DNA from: an uncultured Shinella sp.
Lineage (GTDB): Bacteria; Pseudomonadota; Alphaproteobacteria; Rhizobiales; Rhizobiaceae
Direction: 5' to 3'
NCBI RefSeq assembly: GCF_946479415.1
Contig: NZ_CAMLFY010000056.1
Location: 1 to 27,114 of the forward strand
DNA: 27,114 nt
Shown: positions 15,134 through 24,039 of the stretch, piece after piece
Position numbering within the stretch: the first letter of the stretch is position 1
How the letters are laid out: every line of letters starts with the position of its first letter
Made by a program: the position numbers and the translations under genes
Notes under the pieces: generated by a model
What the model was told of the DNA's origin: nothing
The model's database searches: none
Seen by the model: only the letters and a program-made list of their open reading frames with translations

Positions 15134-16840
15134 ATGTCCTACAGAATGTCCCGCGCCGCCTATGCCGGCATGTTCGGCCCCACCACGGGCGACAAGGTGC
15201 GCCTTGCCGATACCGAGCTCTTCGCCGAGGTGGAGAAGGATTTCACCACCTATGGCGACGAGGTGAAGTTCGGCGGCGGCAAGGTCATTCGCGACGGCAT
15301 GGGACAAAGCCAGGCGACACGCGGGGAGGGTGCCGTCGATACCGTCATCACCAATGCGCTGATCATCGATCACACCGGCATCTTCAAGGCCGACGTCGGT
15401 TTGAAGAACGGCCGCATCGCCGGGCTCGGAAAGGCCGGCAATCCCGATACGCAGCCAGGTGTCACGATCATCGTCGGCCCTTCCACGGAAGTCATCGCCG
15501 GCGAGGGCAAAATCCTGACGGCAGGTGGCATGGATGCGCATATCCACTATATCTGCCCGCAGCAGATCGAGGAGGCGTTGGCCAGCGGCATCACGACCAT
15601 GCTCGGCGGCGGCTCCGGCCCTGCCCATGGCACGCTTGCCACCACCTGCACCGGCGCCTGGCACATCGAGCGCATGATCGAGAGTTTCGATGCTTTACCG
15701 ATGAACCTCGCGCTCGCCGGCAAGGGCAATGCCTCGCTGCCCGCACCCATCGAGGAAATGGTGAAGGCCGGCGCCTCATCGCTGAAACTGCACGAGGATT
15801 GGGGCACGACGCCGGCCGCGATCGACTGCTGCCTTTCGGTGGCGGATGACTACGACGTGCAGGTGATGATCCACACGGACACGCTCAACGAAAGCGGCTT
15901 CGTGGAAGACACGATGGCGGCGATCAAGGGCCGCACGATCCATGCTTTCCACACCGAAGGGGCCGGCGGCGGCCACGCGCCCGATATCATCAAGGTCTGC
16001 GGTTATGCCAATGTCATCCCGTCCTCGACCAACCCGACGCGACCCTACACGGTCAATACCATTGCCGAGCATCTCGACATGCTGATGGTCTGCCATCACC
16101 TGTCGTCGTCGATCCCGGAGGACATCGCCTTCGCCGAAAGCCGTATCCGCAAGGAGACGATTGCCGCCGAGGACATCCTGCACGATATCGGCGCCTTCTC
16201 GATCATTTCCTCCGACAGCCAGGCCATGGGCCGCGTCGGCGAAGTCTCGATCCGCACCTGGCAGACGGCCGACAAGATGAAGCGTCAGCGCGGGCGCCTC
16301 CAAGGTGAGACGGGCGAGAACGACAACCTGCGCATCCGCCGCTATATCGCGAAATACACGATCAATCCGGCCATCGCGCAGGGCCTGAGCCATGAGATCG
16401 GCTCCATCGAGGTCGGCAAGCGGGCGGACCTCGTGTTGTGGTCTCCAGCCTTCTTCGGTGTGAAGCCTGATATGGTGCTGCTCGGCGGCACCATCGCCAT
16501 GGCGCCGATGGGCGATCCGAATGCCTCCATCCCCACGCCGCAGCCGGTGCATTACCGCCCGATGTTCGGGGCGTTCGGCAAGATGCGCACCAACAATTCC
16601 GTCACCTTTGTCTCGCAGGCGGCGATCGACCTCGGTTTGCGCGCGCGGCTCGGCGTTGCCAAGCAGCTTCTGCCGGTGCGCAACACGCGCAAGATCTCCA
16701 AGGCCTCGATGGTGCTCAACGATCTGACGCCGCATATAGAGGTGGATCCGGAAACGTATGAGGTGCGGGCGGATGGTGAACTGTTGACCTGCGAACCCGC
16801 CACCGTGCTGCCGATGGCGCAGCGCTATTTCCTGTTTTGA
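15134..16840 (+). CDS. ureC: Urease alpha (catalytic) subunit
   Basis: A 568 aa protein, normal for UreC. Every active-site residue is present. Nickel ligands are H136 and H138 in AHIHYICPQ, the carbamylated K218 in [11 protein letters not shown]247 and H273 ([23 protein letters not shown]), and D361 in [12 protein letters not shown]. The mobile flap carries C320 and H321 ([13 protein letters not shown]). It hydrolyses urea at a dinuclear nickel centre in the cytoplasm. The start ATG has GGAG 11 nt upstream and lies 3 bp after the sialyltransferase-like gene. The gene is intact, so an active enzyme is expected. The following genes are a diguanylate cyclase and then ureEFG. Confidence 0.98.
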   Translation: MSYRMSRAAYAGMFGPTTGDKVRLADTELFAEVEKDFTTYGDEVKFGGGKVIRDGMGQSQATRGEGAVDTVITNALIIDHTGIFKADVGLKNGRIAGLGKAGNPDTQPGVTIIVGPSTEVIAGEGKILTAGGMDAHIHYICPQQIEEALASGITTMLGGGSGPAHGTLATTCTGAWHIERMIESFDALPMNLALAGKGNASLPAPIEEMVKAGASSLKLHEDWGTTPAAIDCCLSVADDYDVQVMIHTDTLNESGFVEDTMAAIKGRTIHAFHTEGAGGGHAPDIIKVCGYANVIPSSTNPTRPYTVNTIAEHLDMLMVCHHLSSSIPEDIAFAESRIRKETIAAEDILHDIGAFSIISSDSQAMGRVGEVSIRTWQTADKMKRQRGRLQGETGENDNLRIRRYIAKYTINPAIAQGLSHEIGSIEVGKRADLVLWSPAFFGVKPDMVLLGGTIAMAPMGDPNASIPTPQPVHYRPMFGAFGKMRTNNSVTFVSQAAIDLGLRARLGVAKQLLPVRNTRKISKASMVLNDLTPHIEVDPETYEVRADGELLTCEPATVLPMAQRYFLF

Positions 16841-16901
16841 GGTTCAAAACGGGACAGTTAAACTTCTATCGAATGCCTTAGCCGTCTCTGAAAGAAAATG
16901 C

Positions 16902-16920
16902 TCTATGGTCCCTCCATAGA
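16902..16920. repeat. Short inverted repeat before the diguanylate cyclase gene
   Basis: TCTATGG (16902-16908) and CCATAGA (16914-16920) form a perfect 7-bp inverted repeat around a TCCCT loop. It ends 14 bp before the preferred start of the GGDEF gene, in the only sizeable gap between ureC and ureE. It may be an operator or an mRNA hairpin affecting translation. There is no T-run, so it is not a terminator. Confidence 0.45.
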
Positions 16921-16934
16921 CAATGGAGCGACGT

Positions 16935-17768
16935 ATGCGCAGCAGGCTGGCCCTCTGGTTGAGGGCACAGATAGACTTTGGCGGTTCGGAAATGAGGGCC
17001 GATATCGGGACCTTGTTTTTGAACACCATTCTCGTGGTGACGGCCTTCGTGGCCGCCGCATACCTGATGTTTGCTCCGATTTTCGAGAATTTCGGCCTCT
17101 TGCACCGTGAATCCGGCGCCACACTCGGCTTGGGTGGCGCCACGACAGCGCTGACGGTGGCAAGCGTCACCGCACTGCTGGCCTGGCTGCTCGCCAAGGC
17201 GATCCATGAACTCTCCCTTTCACGGGCGGAATTCGAGCGAATGAGCCGGCTCGACCGGCTCTCGGGTCTTTTGAACCGTCGGGCTTTTTCCGAAGCCATG
17301 GTGGAGGCGAAGGTTAACGGTTTCTTCGTGCTGTTCGATGTCGATCGCTTCAAGGCCGTCAACGATATGCATGGTCATGCCGTGGGCGATGCGGCCATCG
17401 TCGCTGTATCGGAAGAGCTGAAACGGGTTTTTGAACCGAACCACCTCGTCGGTCGCTTCGGCGGCGAGGAGTTTGCGGTGCTGATCTTCGGTGACGACCG
17501 CGGCGATTGCAGTCTGCTGGTCGAGGAGGCGCGCCGCTCCGTGGCGGCGCGGCGCATCGAAACAGGCGAGGGTACGGTATCGGTGACCCTTTCCGCCGGG
17601 ATTGCCGATCATGCGCCCGATCGGTCCTTCGATGCCATCTTCGAGGCAGCGGACCGGGCTCTTTATCTGGCAAAGTCTTTTGGTCGCGACCGCGCCATCC
17701 ATGAGGATCAAGGCGACGAACTGCTGGCACCGAGCCGCCGCGTCGCTGCCGGTGGCCGTCGCCGCTGA
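16935..17768 (+). CDS. Membrane-anchored diguanylate cyclase (GGDEF domain)
   Basis: With the ATG at 16935, chosen because GGAG sits 6 nt upstream, the product is 277 aa; ATGs at 16923 and 16992 are alternatives. Two membrane spans ([20 protein letters not shown] and [15 protein letters not shown]) bracket a short presumably periplasmic loop. A linker helix and a complete GGDEF domain follow: [31 protein letters not shown], and the active-site signature RFGGEEF near residue 178. The enzyme should convert two GTP to cyclic di-GMP. The inhibitory I-site (RxxD, nine residues before the signature) reads E-P-N-H, so product inhibition is probably absent. The gene lies within the urease cluster on the same strand, between ureC and ureE, which is not a standard urease neighbour. 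Confidence 0.9.
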   Translation: MRSRLALWLRAQIDFGGSEMRADIGTLFLNTILVVTAFVAAAYLMFAPIFENFGLLHRESGATLGLGGATTALTVASVTALLAWLLAKAIHELSLSRAEFERMSRLDRLSGLLNRRAFSEAMVEAKVNGFFVLFDVDRFKAVNDMHGHAVGDAAIVAVSEELKRVFEPNHLVGRFGGEEFAVLIFGDDRGDCSLLVEEARRSVAARRIETGEGTVSVTLSAGIADHAPDRSFDAIFEAADRALYLAKSFGRDRAIHEDQGDELLAPSRRVAAGGRRR

Positions 17769-17866
17769 TAGCTGCGGCAAATGGCAGAAGCGAGCGTATC
17801 GACGGTTTCCTTGCCGGTACAAACATGCTTTTGTCGGAGCCTATTCATCGACTTCAGAGGTCGCAC

Positions 17867-18337
17867 GTGCCCTATCGCTCCACGCACATCCTGCCGCCCG
17901 GCGCCGGCGGGCACCCCACGCCCATCGATATCGTGGTGTTGGCGCATGATCAGCGCCATGTCCGCCGCAAGCTCCTGCACATGCAGCATGACGACGTCGT
18001 GATGCTCGATCTGAAGGAGCCGGTGCAGCTTGCGCATGGCGATCTGCTCTTGACCGAGACGGGTGAGACCATCGAGGTGATCGCCGCCGAGGAATTGCTC
18101 TATGAGGTGACACCGCGCGATCGGCTGCATCTCGTCGAACTCGCCTGGCATCTCGGCAATCGCCACCTGCCGGCCCAGATCGAGGAAGCGCGCGTGCTCA
18201 TCCTGCGCGATCACGTCATTCGCGACATGCTGCTCGGGCTCGGCGCCGTGGTGCGCGAGGTTTCGGAGCCGTTCCATCCCGTGCGTGGCGCCTATCATGG
18301 CTCCGGCCATGGCCATCATCACCACAGCCATGGCTGA
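17867..18337 (+). CDS. ureE: Urease accessory nickel metallochaperone UreE
   Basis: I choose the GTG at 17867 because AGAGG lies 7 nt ahead and the product (156 aa) then starts at the conserved N-terminus ([13 protein letters not shown]). The ATG at 17825 would add 14 unconserved residues. Conserved segments are [33 protein letters not shown] and [17 protein letters not shown], with the family's interface histidine in GNRHLP. The C-terminus is histidine-rich ([13 protein letters not shown]), a nickel-storage tail as in Klebsiella UreE. UreE is a cytoplasmic dimer that delivers nickel to UreG. The last codons overlap the ureF start by 8 bp. Confidence 0.92.
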   Translation: MPYRSTHILPPGAGGHPTPIDIVVLAHDQRHVRRKLLHMQHDDVVMLDLKEPVQLAHGDLLLTETGETIEVIAAEELLYEVTPRDRLHLVELAWHLGNRHLPAQIEEARVLILRDHVIRDMLLGLGAVVREVSEPFHPVRGAYHGSGHGHHHHSHG

Positions 18338-18998
18338 TACATCGCCGATATCGCTGGTCCGCCTCATGGCCTGGCTTTCGCCCGCCTTTCCGGTCGGGGC
18401 GTTTTCCTATTCCGGCGGGCTGGAGCAGGCGGCGGGCGATGGCGATGTGCGCGATGCCGAAACGCTGCGGAGCTGGCTCGACAGCCTCCTGTCGCAGGGC
18501 ACGCTTTGGAATGATGCCGTGCTGCTGGCCGAGGCGCATCGTGTCGTGGATGATGACGAACGGCTGGCGGCCGTAGCGGAACTGGCCGAGGCCTTGTCCG
18601 GTTCGGCGGAGCGCCATCGCGAGACGATGCTGCAAGGCAGTGCGTTCCTGACGGCGGCGGCGAGCTGGCCGCATGGTGTTTTGCAGCGGCTTGGCGAGGC
18701 CGCCGCTTATCCCGTCGCGGTGGGGGCGGTTGCCGGTGGACATGGTGTTGCAGTGGAGGCCGCGCTGACGGCCTATCTGCATTCTCTTGTTTCGAACCTC
18801 GTCTCGGTCGCGATTCGTTGCGGTGTCATCGGCCAGCGGGACGGCGTGGCGGTGCTGGCCGGGCTGGAGCAGACGATCGTTGCGCTTGCCGGCTCCGCTG
18901 CTGCCTCGACGCTCGAGGATCTCGGCTCGTCGGCAATCCGCGCGGATATTGCGAGCCTGCGCCATGAGACCCTGACGACACGGCTTTTCCGTTCATAA
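18330..18998 (+). CDS. ureF: Urease accessory protein UreF
   Basis: The start at 18330 gives 222 aa, a normal UreF length. The frame is open back to 18285 but those residues only shadow the ureE histidine tail. Conserved landmarks are [20 protein letters not shown] near the N-terminus, [26 protein letters not shown], and [22 protein letters not shown]. UreF joins UreD on apo-urease and acts as the GTPase-gating partner of UreG during nickel insertion. The start overlaps the end of ureE, so translation is coupled. A 91-bp gap precedes ureG. Confidence 0.94.
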   Translation: MADTSPISLVRLMAWLSPAFPVGAFSYSGGLEQAAGDGDVRDAETLRSWLDSLLSQGTLWNDAVLLAEAHRVVDDDERLAAVAELAEALSGSAERHRETMLQGSAFLTAAASWPHGVLQRLGEAAAYPVAVGAVAGGHGVAVEAALTAYLHSLVSNLVSVAIRCGVIGQRDGVAVLAGLEQTIVALAGSAAASTLEDLGSSAIRADIASLRHETLTTRLFRS

Positions 18999-19089
18999 GC
19001 GGAGTTGCCGCAACGCGCCTGACGGGGCAGTTTTTCAATGATCGGCTATGGCATTCCCGGCCATGGCCCGGAACAATCCGGAGATTGGC

Positions 19090-19701
19090 ATGACATCGAA
19101 GAACGGTCCCCTGCGCGTCGGTATCGGCGGTCCCGTTGGCTCGGGCAAGACGGCGCTCACCGAGAAGCTTTGCAAGGCGATGCGCGAACACTATTCCCTC
19201 GCCGTTGTCACCAACGACATCTACACCAAGGAGGATGCGGAGGCGCTGGTGCGCATGCAGGCGCTGCCGTCCGAGCGCATCGTCGGCGTCGAGACGGGTG
19301 GCTGCCCGCACACGGCCATTCGCGAGGATGCGACGATCAACCTCCAGGCGATCGCCGATCTCAATCGCCGCATCCCTGATCTCGACGTGGTGTTCATCGA
19401 GTCCGGCGGGGACAATCTCGCCGCAACCTTCTCGCCCGATCTTGCCGATCTGACGATCTATGTCATCTCCGTCTGTCAGGGCGAGGAAATACCGCGCAAG
19501 GGCGGGCCGGGCATCACGCGGTCCGACCTTCTCGTCATCAACAAGAAGGACCTTGCGCCGTATGTCGGCGCCGATCTTGATGTGATGGAACGGGATGCCG
19601 GGCGCATGCGTGCCGCTCGTCCCTTCGTTTTCTCCGACATGAAGCGCGGTGACGGTGTCGAGCGCATCGTCGATTTCCTGCGCGTGCAGGGTGGTCTTTA
19701 G
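19090..19701 (+). CDS. ureG: Urease accessory GTPase UreG
   Basis: The start at 19090, with GGAG 6 nt ahead, gives 203 aa, the usual UreG length; an upstream ATG at 19048 would add 14 unconserved residues. The P-loop is [13 protein letters not shown] near the N-terminus. It is followed by [14 protein letters not shown], the nickel-binding CPH motif in [33 protein letters not shown], and the guanine-specificity motif in [13 protein letters not shown]. UreG couples GTP hydrolysis to nickel transfer from UreE to urease. It is the last gene of the urease cluster and faces the convergent Crp/Fnr gene across a 62-bp gap. Confidence 0.96.
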   Translation: MTSKNGPLRVGIGGPVGSGKTALTEKLCKAMREHYSLAVVTNDIYTKEDAEALVRMQALPSERIVGVETGGCPHTAIREDATINLQAIADLNRRIPDLDVVFIESGGDNLAATFSPDLADLTIYVISVCQGEEIPRKGGPGITRSDLLVINKKDLAPYVGADLDVMERDAGRMRAARPFVFSDMKRGDGVERIVDFLRVQGGL

Positions 19702-19722
19702 AGCTTTGTTTTACCGCCTTCT

Positions 19723-19753
19723 CCCACGCCGCAGCGATCTCGCTTCGGCTGGG
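19723..19753. terminator. Hairpin between convergent ureG and the Crp/Fnr gene
   Basis: CCCA-c-GCCG-c-AGCG (19723-19736) pairs with CGCT-t-CGGC-TGGG (19741-19753) around an ATCT loop, giving about 12 bp with one mismatch and one bulge. It lies in the gap between two converging genes and could act on both transcripts, but neither side has a convincing T-run, so termination may be weak or Rho-assisted. Confidence 0.45.
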
Positions 19754-19763
19754 AATGCTCTCG

Positions 19764-20447
19764 TCAGAGCCGGCGAAGCGCTTCCGGATCACCGATATGC
19801 ACGAGGCGGCCGCGGACATTGACGCCGTAGCTGCGCAGCATGGAGAAGGCGCGCGAGAGGGCTTCCGGCGCCAGCCCCAGTTTACCGGCAAGCAGGCTCT
19901 TCTGGTAGGGCAGGCGCAAGCTCGTGGCCTTGCCCTCGGCTGTGCAATGGGCCAGCAGATAACGCGCCACGCGTTGCGGGGCGGTGTGCAGCCGGTCGTT
20001 GGCCAGGCTTGCATAGGCCTTGGCGAGCTGGGCGGACAGCGCGTTGGTGAGTGCAACCGCGAGGTCCGGCCGGCGGCTTGCGATGTCGCGCACGCGCTTC
20101 AGGTCGAAGCGGGCAATGAGGGCCGGTTCGGCGGCCTGGGCCGTGGCGGTGTAGCGGCTGCCATCGAGCACGACGCTTGCACCGATGAGATCGCCGGGGC
20201 CATAGAGCTCGACATCGGCCTCGCGGCCATCGGGATCGAGCTTGTAGGCGCGGACATAGCCTGACAGCACGCAATGCAGGAGATCGGCAGGTTCACCCTC
20301 GCGGAAGAGGATCTGGCGCGCCGGCAGGTTGCCGATCACCGCAATCTCCATCATCGCCGCGACGCTTTCCACGCCGAGCGCCGCCAGGAGGCCGGAACTC
20401 AGCAGGGTTTCCCGTTCCCGTGCACCGGGTTTCATCAGCCTGTTCAT
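19764..20447 (-). CDS. Crp/Fnr-family transcriptional regulator
   Basis: The chosen ATG at 20447 has GGAG 8 nt upstream and gives 227 aa; a GTG at 20456 lacks a ribosome binding site. The N-terminal half is a cyclic-nucleotide-binding-type effector domain (ILFREGEPADLLHCVLSGYV, PGDLIGASVVLDG). The C-terminal half is a winged helix-turn-helix (HTAPQRVARYLLAH, QKSLLAGKLGLAPEALSRAF). The recognition helix carries E-x-x-S-R, the residues that in FNR read TTGAT half-sites. The FNR-type cysteine cluster is absent (only about two scattered cysteines), so it should not hold a 4Fe-4S cluster. This places it nearer DNR/NnrR or FixK-type proteins; the signal is unknown. A perfect FNR box stands upstream of its own gene. 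Confidence 0.88.
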   Translation of the reverse strand: MNRLMKPGARERETLLSSGLLAALGVESVAAMMEIAVIGNLPARQILFREGEPADLLHCVLSGYVRAYKLDPDGREADVELYGPGDLIGASVVLDGSRYTATAQAAEPALIARFDLKRVRDIASRRPDLAVALTNALSAQLAKAYASLANDRLHTAPQRVARYLLAHCTAEGKATSLRLPYQKSLLAGKLGLAPEALSRAFSMLRSYGVNVRGRLVHIGDPEALRRL

Positions 20448-20489
20448 CGATCTCACTCCGTGCTCCCGCAGGCATTCCTTGCTCTTTGA

Positions 20490-20538
20490 TGGGAGAACGA
20501 TAGTCGAGGTCGGGCAATCCTTACTTGATTTCGATCAA
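20490..20538 (-). promoter_or_regulatory. FNR box and predicted class II promoter of the Crp/Fnr gene
   Basis: TTGAT-TTCG-ATCAA at 20525-20538 is a perfect match to the FNR/FixK/DNR consensus. Reading the minus strand, TATCGT at 20502-20497 matches the -10 consensus at four of six positions. If that is the -10 element the start is at 20490 and the box centre (20531.5) lies at -41.5, the canonical class II activator position. The gene start is 43 bp further on. The site could be read by the encoded protein itself (autoregulation) or by another FNR/FixK-type activator. Confidence 0.6.
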
Positions 20539-20543
20539 TCAAC

Positions 20544-20584
20544 GAAAAAACGGCCGGCTCGAAATCAATCGAACCGGCCGTTTT
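20544..20584 (-). terminator. Intrinsic terminator of the RND efflux operon
   Basis: AAAACGGCCGG (20547-20557) and CCGGCCGTTTT (20574-20584) form a perfect 11-bp stem. The stem continues inward by four pairs after one mismatch and closes on an AATCAA loop. On the minus strand the stem is followed by TTTTTT (20549-20544). It lies 19 bp beyond the stop codon of the RND gene. Confidence 0.85.
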
Positions 20585-20602
20585 GGGTCGAGCCGTGCTG
20601 GT

Positions 20603-23600
20603 CTACTCGGCCGCGAGCGGCGAGTGATGCACGACGGTGAAGGGCTTGCGCTCACCGGGTCCCTTCTTCTCGAGCGTCTCGATGCGCTTTTCGAGATCGG
20701 CGACGTCGCGGCTCGTCTGGTCGGCGAGGCGGGTCAGCGCCTCCGGCTCCATGGCGAGCAACTCCTGATCCTTCCTGCCGACGAAGCGGCCGAAGGCCCA
20801 GGCGAGCAGGCGGGACAGGTCGTCCATGATCAGGAAGAACGAGGGCACGACGACGAGCGAGAGCACCGTCGAGACGATGATGCCGCCGATCACGGCGATT
20901 GCCATTGGCGAGCGGAACGACCCGCCTTCGCCGACGCCGAGCGCCGAGGGCAGCATGCCCGCGGACATCGCGATCGAGGTCATGACGATCGGGCGGGCGC
21001 GTTTGCGGCCGGCTTCGATCATCGCTTCCACACGGTGCATGCCCTTGTGCATCATCTCGATGGCGAAATCGACGAGCAGGATGGCGTTCTTCGTCACGAT
21101 GCCCATCAGCATCAGGATGCCGATGAGAACGGGCATGGAGAGCGCGTTCTGCGTCAGGATCAGGCCGGCTGCCACGCCGCCGATGGCGAGCGGCAGCGAG
21201 AACAGGATGGTGAAGGGCTGGATCACATCCTTGAAGAGCAGGATGAGAACCATCAGCACCAGCAGCAGGCCGAGCAGCATGGCATTGCCGAAGGACTGGA
21301 CCATTTCCGCCTGTACTTCGGCGTCACCGCTTTCCGTGAACTGCACGGTCGGCGGGATATCGACGCTGGCGGCGATCTCCTTGAAGCGGGCGGTTGCCGT
21401 GTCGAGCGCCACGCCCGGTCGCAGGTCGGAGCCGATCTGTACGACGCGGTTGCGGTTATGGCGCTTCACCGAGCTCGGGCCTTCCGAATACTCGATGTCG
21501 GCGACGCTCGACAGCGGCACGAACTGGCCGGCGGCCGTCTGGATCTTCAGGTTGCGGATCGCACCGAGATCTGTCCGGAAGTTCCGGTCGACCTGAACGC
21601 GGATCGGGATCAGGCGATCATCCAGCGAAACCTTGCTGAGCTGGGAATCGATATCGCCGATGGTGGCAACGCGGATGACTTCCGAAATCTGCGCGGTGGT
21701 GATACCGAGGCGCGCCATCTGGTCGTCGCGGGGACGGATCTGCAGCTCCGGACGCGGCAGCGAGCCTTCCGAACTGACATTGGACAGGATCGGATCCGCA
21801 CGCAGCTTGGCTTCCAGCAAACCGACGGTGGCGTTGAGATCGGCCTCGTTGTTGGAGAGCACGTTGAAGGCAAGGTCACGCTCGCCGCGGTCGTTGAGCT
21901 TGATGATGCGGACGTCGGGGATTGCGCGGAGCGTCGCAAAAATTTCCTTCTCGATATCCCACTGCGGACGGAGGCGGCCCTTGGCTTCCATTTTAGGCAG
22001 ATAGGGGCCGATAAGCGGAATCTTGCCGGCCACGTCATTGACGAGCTTGTGCAGCAGCGAATGCTCCAGCTTGTCGAGAATGACGGTTACGGATGCGCGG
22101 CGCAGTTCGAGATCGCCCTTGGGCGAGGAGCCGCCCAGCACGAAGACCCCCGCGACACCGTTGATATTCTTCACGCTGTCGTAGATCTTCGTGGTGGTGC
22201 GATCGGTATCGGCCAGCATGGCATCCGGCGGCAGTTCGACGGACAGCACGATGCGGGAGGCGTCTTCCGGCGGCAGGAAGCTGCCGGGCACGGTCGAGAG
22301 AAGCATGACCGAGCCGATGAGGAAGGCGATGGCCGCGGCGAGCGTGGCATAGCGCGCATACCAGGTGCCCGTCGTCTTGCTCACGAGCCAGGTGTAGCCG
22401 CGCATGAAGCGGCCTTCCTCTTCCTCGCCATGGCCATCCGCATCGCCGGAGCGCATGAGATAGGCCGCCATGACCGGCGTGATCAGGCGCGCCACGACAA
22501 GGGAGAAGAACACCGCGACGGCGACCGTCAGGCCGAACTGGATGAAGTACTGGCCCGCGATGCCCGGCATGAAGGAGACGGGGACGAAGACGGCGATGAT
22601 GGTGAACGTCGTCGCGATGACGGCGAGGCCGATTTCATCCGCCGCCTCGATAGCCGCGCGATAGGGCGTCTTGCCCATGCGGATATGCCGCGCGATGTTT
22701 TCGATCTCCACGATCGCATCATCGACCAGGATGCCGGTGGCGAGCGTCAGCGCCAGGAAGGAGACGAGGTTCAGCGAGAAGCCCATCAAATCCATGACGA
22801 AGAAGGTGGGTATGGCCGAAAGCGGCAGGGCAACGGCGGAGATCAGCGTCGCGCGCCAGTTGCGCAGGAAGAGAAGCACCACGATGGTCGCCAGCAGCGC
22901 GCCTTCGATGAGCGTGTGGAGTGCAGACTCATAGTTGCCGTAGGTGAAGTAAACCGCATCGTCCACCAGTTCGATGGATGTGTCGGGATACTGCTTGCGC
23001 ACCTTTTCCAGCGCGCTGGCGACGGATTCGGCGACGGTTACTTCGCTCGCGCCCTTGGAGCGGAAAACGGCGAAGGTGACGACCGGGTTGCCGTTGAAAC
23101 GCGAGAAGGAACGCGGCTCTTCGTAGGTGTCGGTGATCTTGCCCAATTCCGAGAGACGCACGAAGCGGCCGTTCGGCAGGGTGATCATCGTGTTGGTGAG
23201 CTTTTCGACGGAGCGGGCGTCGCCAAGCGTGCGGATCGCCTGCTCGGCACCGGCAATCTGGCCGCGGCCCGAGCCGGCATCGGCGTTCATGCTGCGGACC
23301 TGACGGTTCACGTCTGCGGCCGAAATGCCGAAAGACTCGAGCTTGTCGGGATTGAGATCGACGCGGACTTCGCGATCGGCGCCGCCGAAGCGGTCGATCT
23401 TGCCGATGCCCGGCTGGCCCTGCAGGGCGCGCTTGACCTTGTCGTCGACGAACCACGACAGCTCTTCCAGCGTCATGTTGGGCGAGGAGACAGCAAAGGT
23501 CTGGATGGCCTGGCCTTCGACATCGACCTTGGTGACGACAGGTTCGTCAACGGAGGCCGGCAGGTCGCTACGGATGCGGTCGATCGCGTCCTTGACGTCC

Positions 23601-23917
23601 TGAAGCGCCTGGTTGGTCGGCTTTTCGATCTCGAAGACGACCGACGTCAGCGAGCTGCCGTCGGTCACGGTCGACATGATGTCCTTGACGCCTTCGATAC
23701 CGGCGACAGCATCCTCGATTTCCTTGGTGACCTGCACCTCGAGTTCGGCCGGTGCGGCACCGCTCTGCGTCACCGTGATGGCGACGATCGGCACGTCGAT
23801 GTTCGGGAACCGCGTGATCGGCAGCGAATAAAAGGAGGATATGCCGACATAGATCAGCAGGAAAAAGGCGAGCAGCGGCGCAATCGGATTGCGAATGGAC
23901 CAAGCTGAAAAGTTCAT
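20603..23917 (-). CDS. RND-family efflux transporter permease (AcrB/MexB-like)
   Basis: A 1104 aa inner-membrane pump, slightly longer than AcrB (about 1049). It starts with a first membrane helix (NPIAPLLAFFLLIYVGIS). Two large periplasmic loops follow helices 1 and 7. The proton-relay aspartates D399 and D400 are present in TLATGILVDDAIVEIEN, and a lysine-bearing relay helix MGIVTKNAILLVDFAIEM is near residue 935. This architecture fits the HAE1 multidrug or amphiphile exporters driven by proton motive force. The extra length is a cytoplasmic C-terminal tail with a short coiled-coil stretch (DVADLEKRIETLEKK). The gene follows the fusion-protein gene by 122 bp in the same direction. No outer-membrane TolC partner is encoded in the window. 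The substrate is unknown. Confidence 0.94.
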   Translation of the reverse strand: MNFSAWSIRNPIAPLLAFFLLIYVGISSFYSLPITRFPNIDVPIVAITVTQSGAAPAELEVQVTKEIEDAVAGIEGVKDIMSTVTDGSSLTSVVFEIEKPTNQALQDVKDAIDRIRSDLPASVDEPVVTKVDVEGQAIQTFAVSSPNMTLEELSWFVDDKVKRALQGQPGIGKIDRFGGADREVRVDLNPDKLESFGISAADVNRQVRSMNADAGSGRGQIAGAEQAIRTLGDARSVEKLTNTMITLPNGRFVRLSELGKITDTYEEPRSFSRFNGNPVVTFAVFRSKGASEVTVAESVASALEKVRKQYPDTSIELVDDAVYFTYGNYESALHTLIEGALLATIVVLLFLRNWRATLISAVALPLSAIPTFFVMDLMGFSLNLVSFLALTLATGILVDDAIVEIENIARHIRMGKTPYRAAIEAADEIGLAVIATTFTIIAVFVPVSFMPGIAGQYFIQFGLTVAVAVFFSLVVARLITPVMAAYLMRSGDADGHGEEEEGRFMRGYTWLVSKTTGTWYARYATLAAAIAFLIGSVMLLSTVPGSFLPPEDASRIVLSVELPPDAMLADTDRTTTKIYDSVKNINGVAGVFVLGGSSPKGDLELRRASVTVILDKLEHSLLHKLVNDVAGKIPLIGPYLPKMEAKGRLRPQWDIEKEIFATLRAIPDVRIIKLNDRGERDLAFNVLSNNEADLNATVGLLEAKLRADPILSNVSSEGSLPRPELQIRPRDDQMARLGITTAQISEVIRVATIGDIDSQLSKVSLDDRLIPIRVQVDRNFRTDLGAIRNLKIQTAAGQFVPLSSVADIEYSEGPSSVKRHNRNRVVQIGSDLRPGVALDTATARFKEIAASVDIPPTVQFTESGDAEVQAEMVQSFGNAMLLGLLLVLMVLILLFKDVIQPFTILFSLPLAIGGVAAGLILTQNALSMPVLIGILMLMGIVTKNAILLVDFAIEMMHKGMHRVEAMIEAGRKRARPIVMTSIAMSAGMLPSALGVGEGGSFRSPMAIAVIGGIIVSTVLSLVVVPSFFLIMDDLSRLLAWAFGRFVGRKDQELLAMEPEALTRLADQTSRDVADLEKRIETLEKKGPGERKPFTVVHHSPLAAE

Positions 23918-24039
23918 GTCCCCAAAGTCCTTGTAAAGAGACCAGACGCTAACAGGGCTCCGGCCCCTCCCGGATTACCCATCATGCCACCGGACACCCC
24001 CGCCCGGCATTATAGACCCTTTTGCAAAAGGTCCTTACG

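Noticed and set aside
20524..20568. 10-bp inverted repeat TTGATTTCGA / TCGAAATCAA joining the FNR box and the terminator loop as an antiterminator
   Set aside because: On the efflux transcript the FNR-box half lies after the terminator's T-run, so it is made too late to prevent termination. The match is probably incidental.
20525..23908. 1127-codon open frame on the plus strand opposite the RND pump
   Set aside because: It is the antisense shadow of a GC-rich gene. The predicted protein is a low-complexity mix of Arg, Asp, His and Gly with no domain, while the minus strand encodes a textbook RND transporter.
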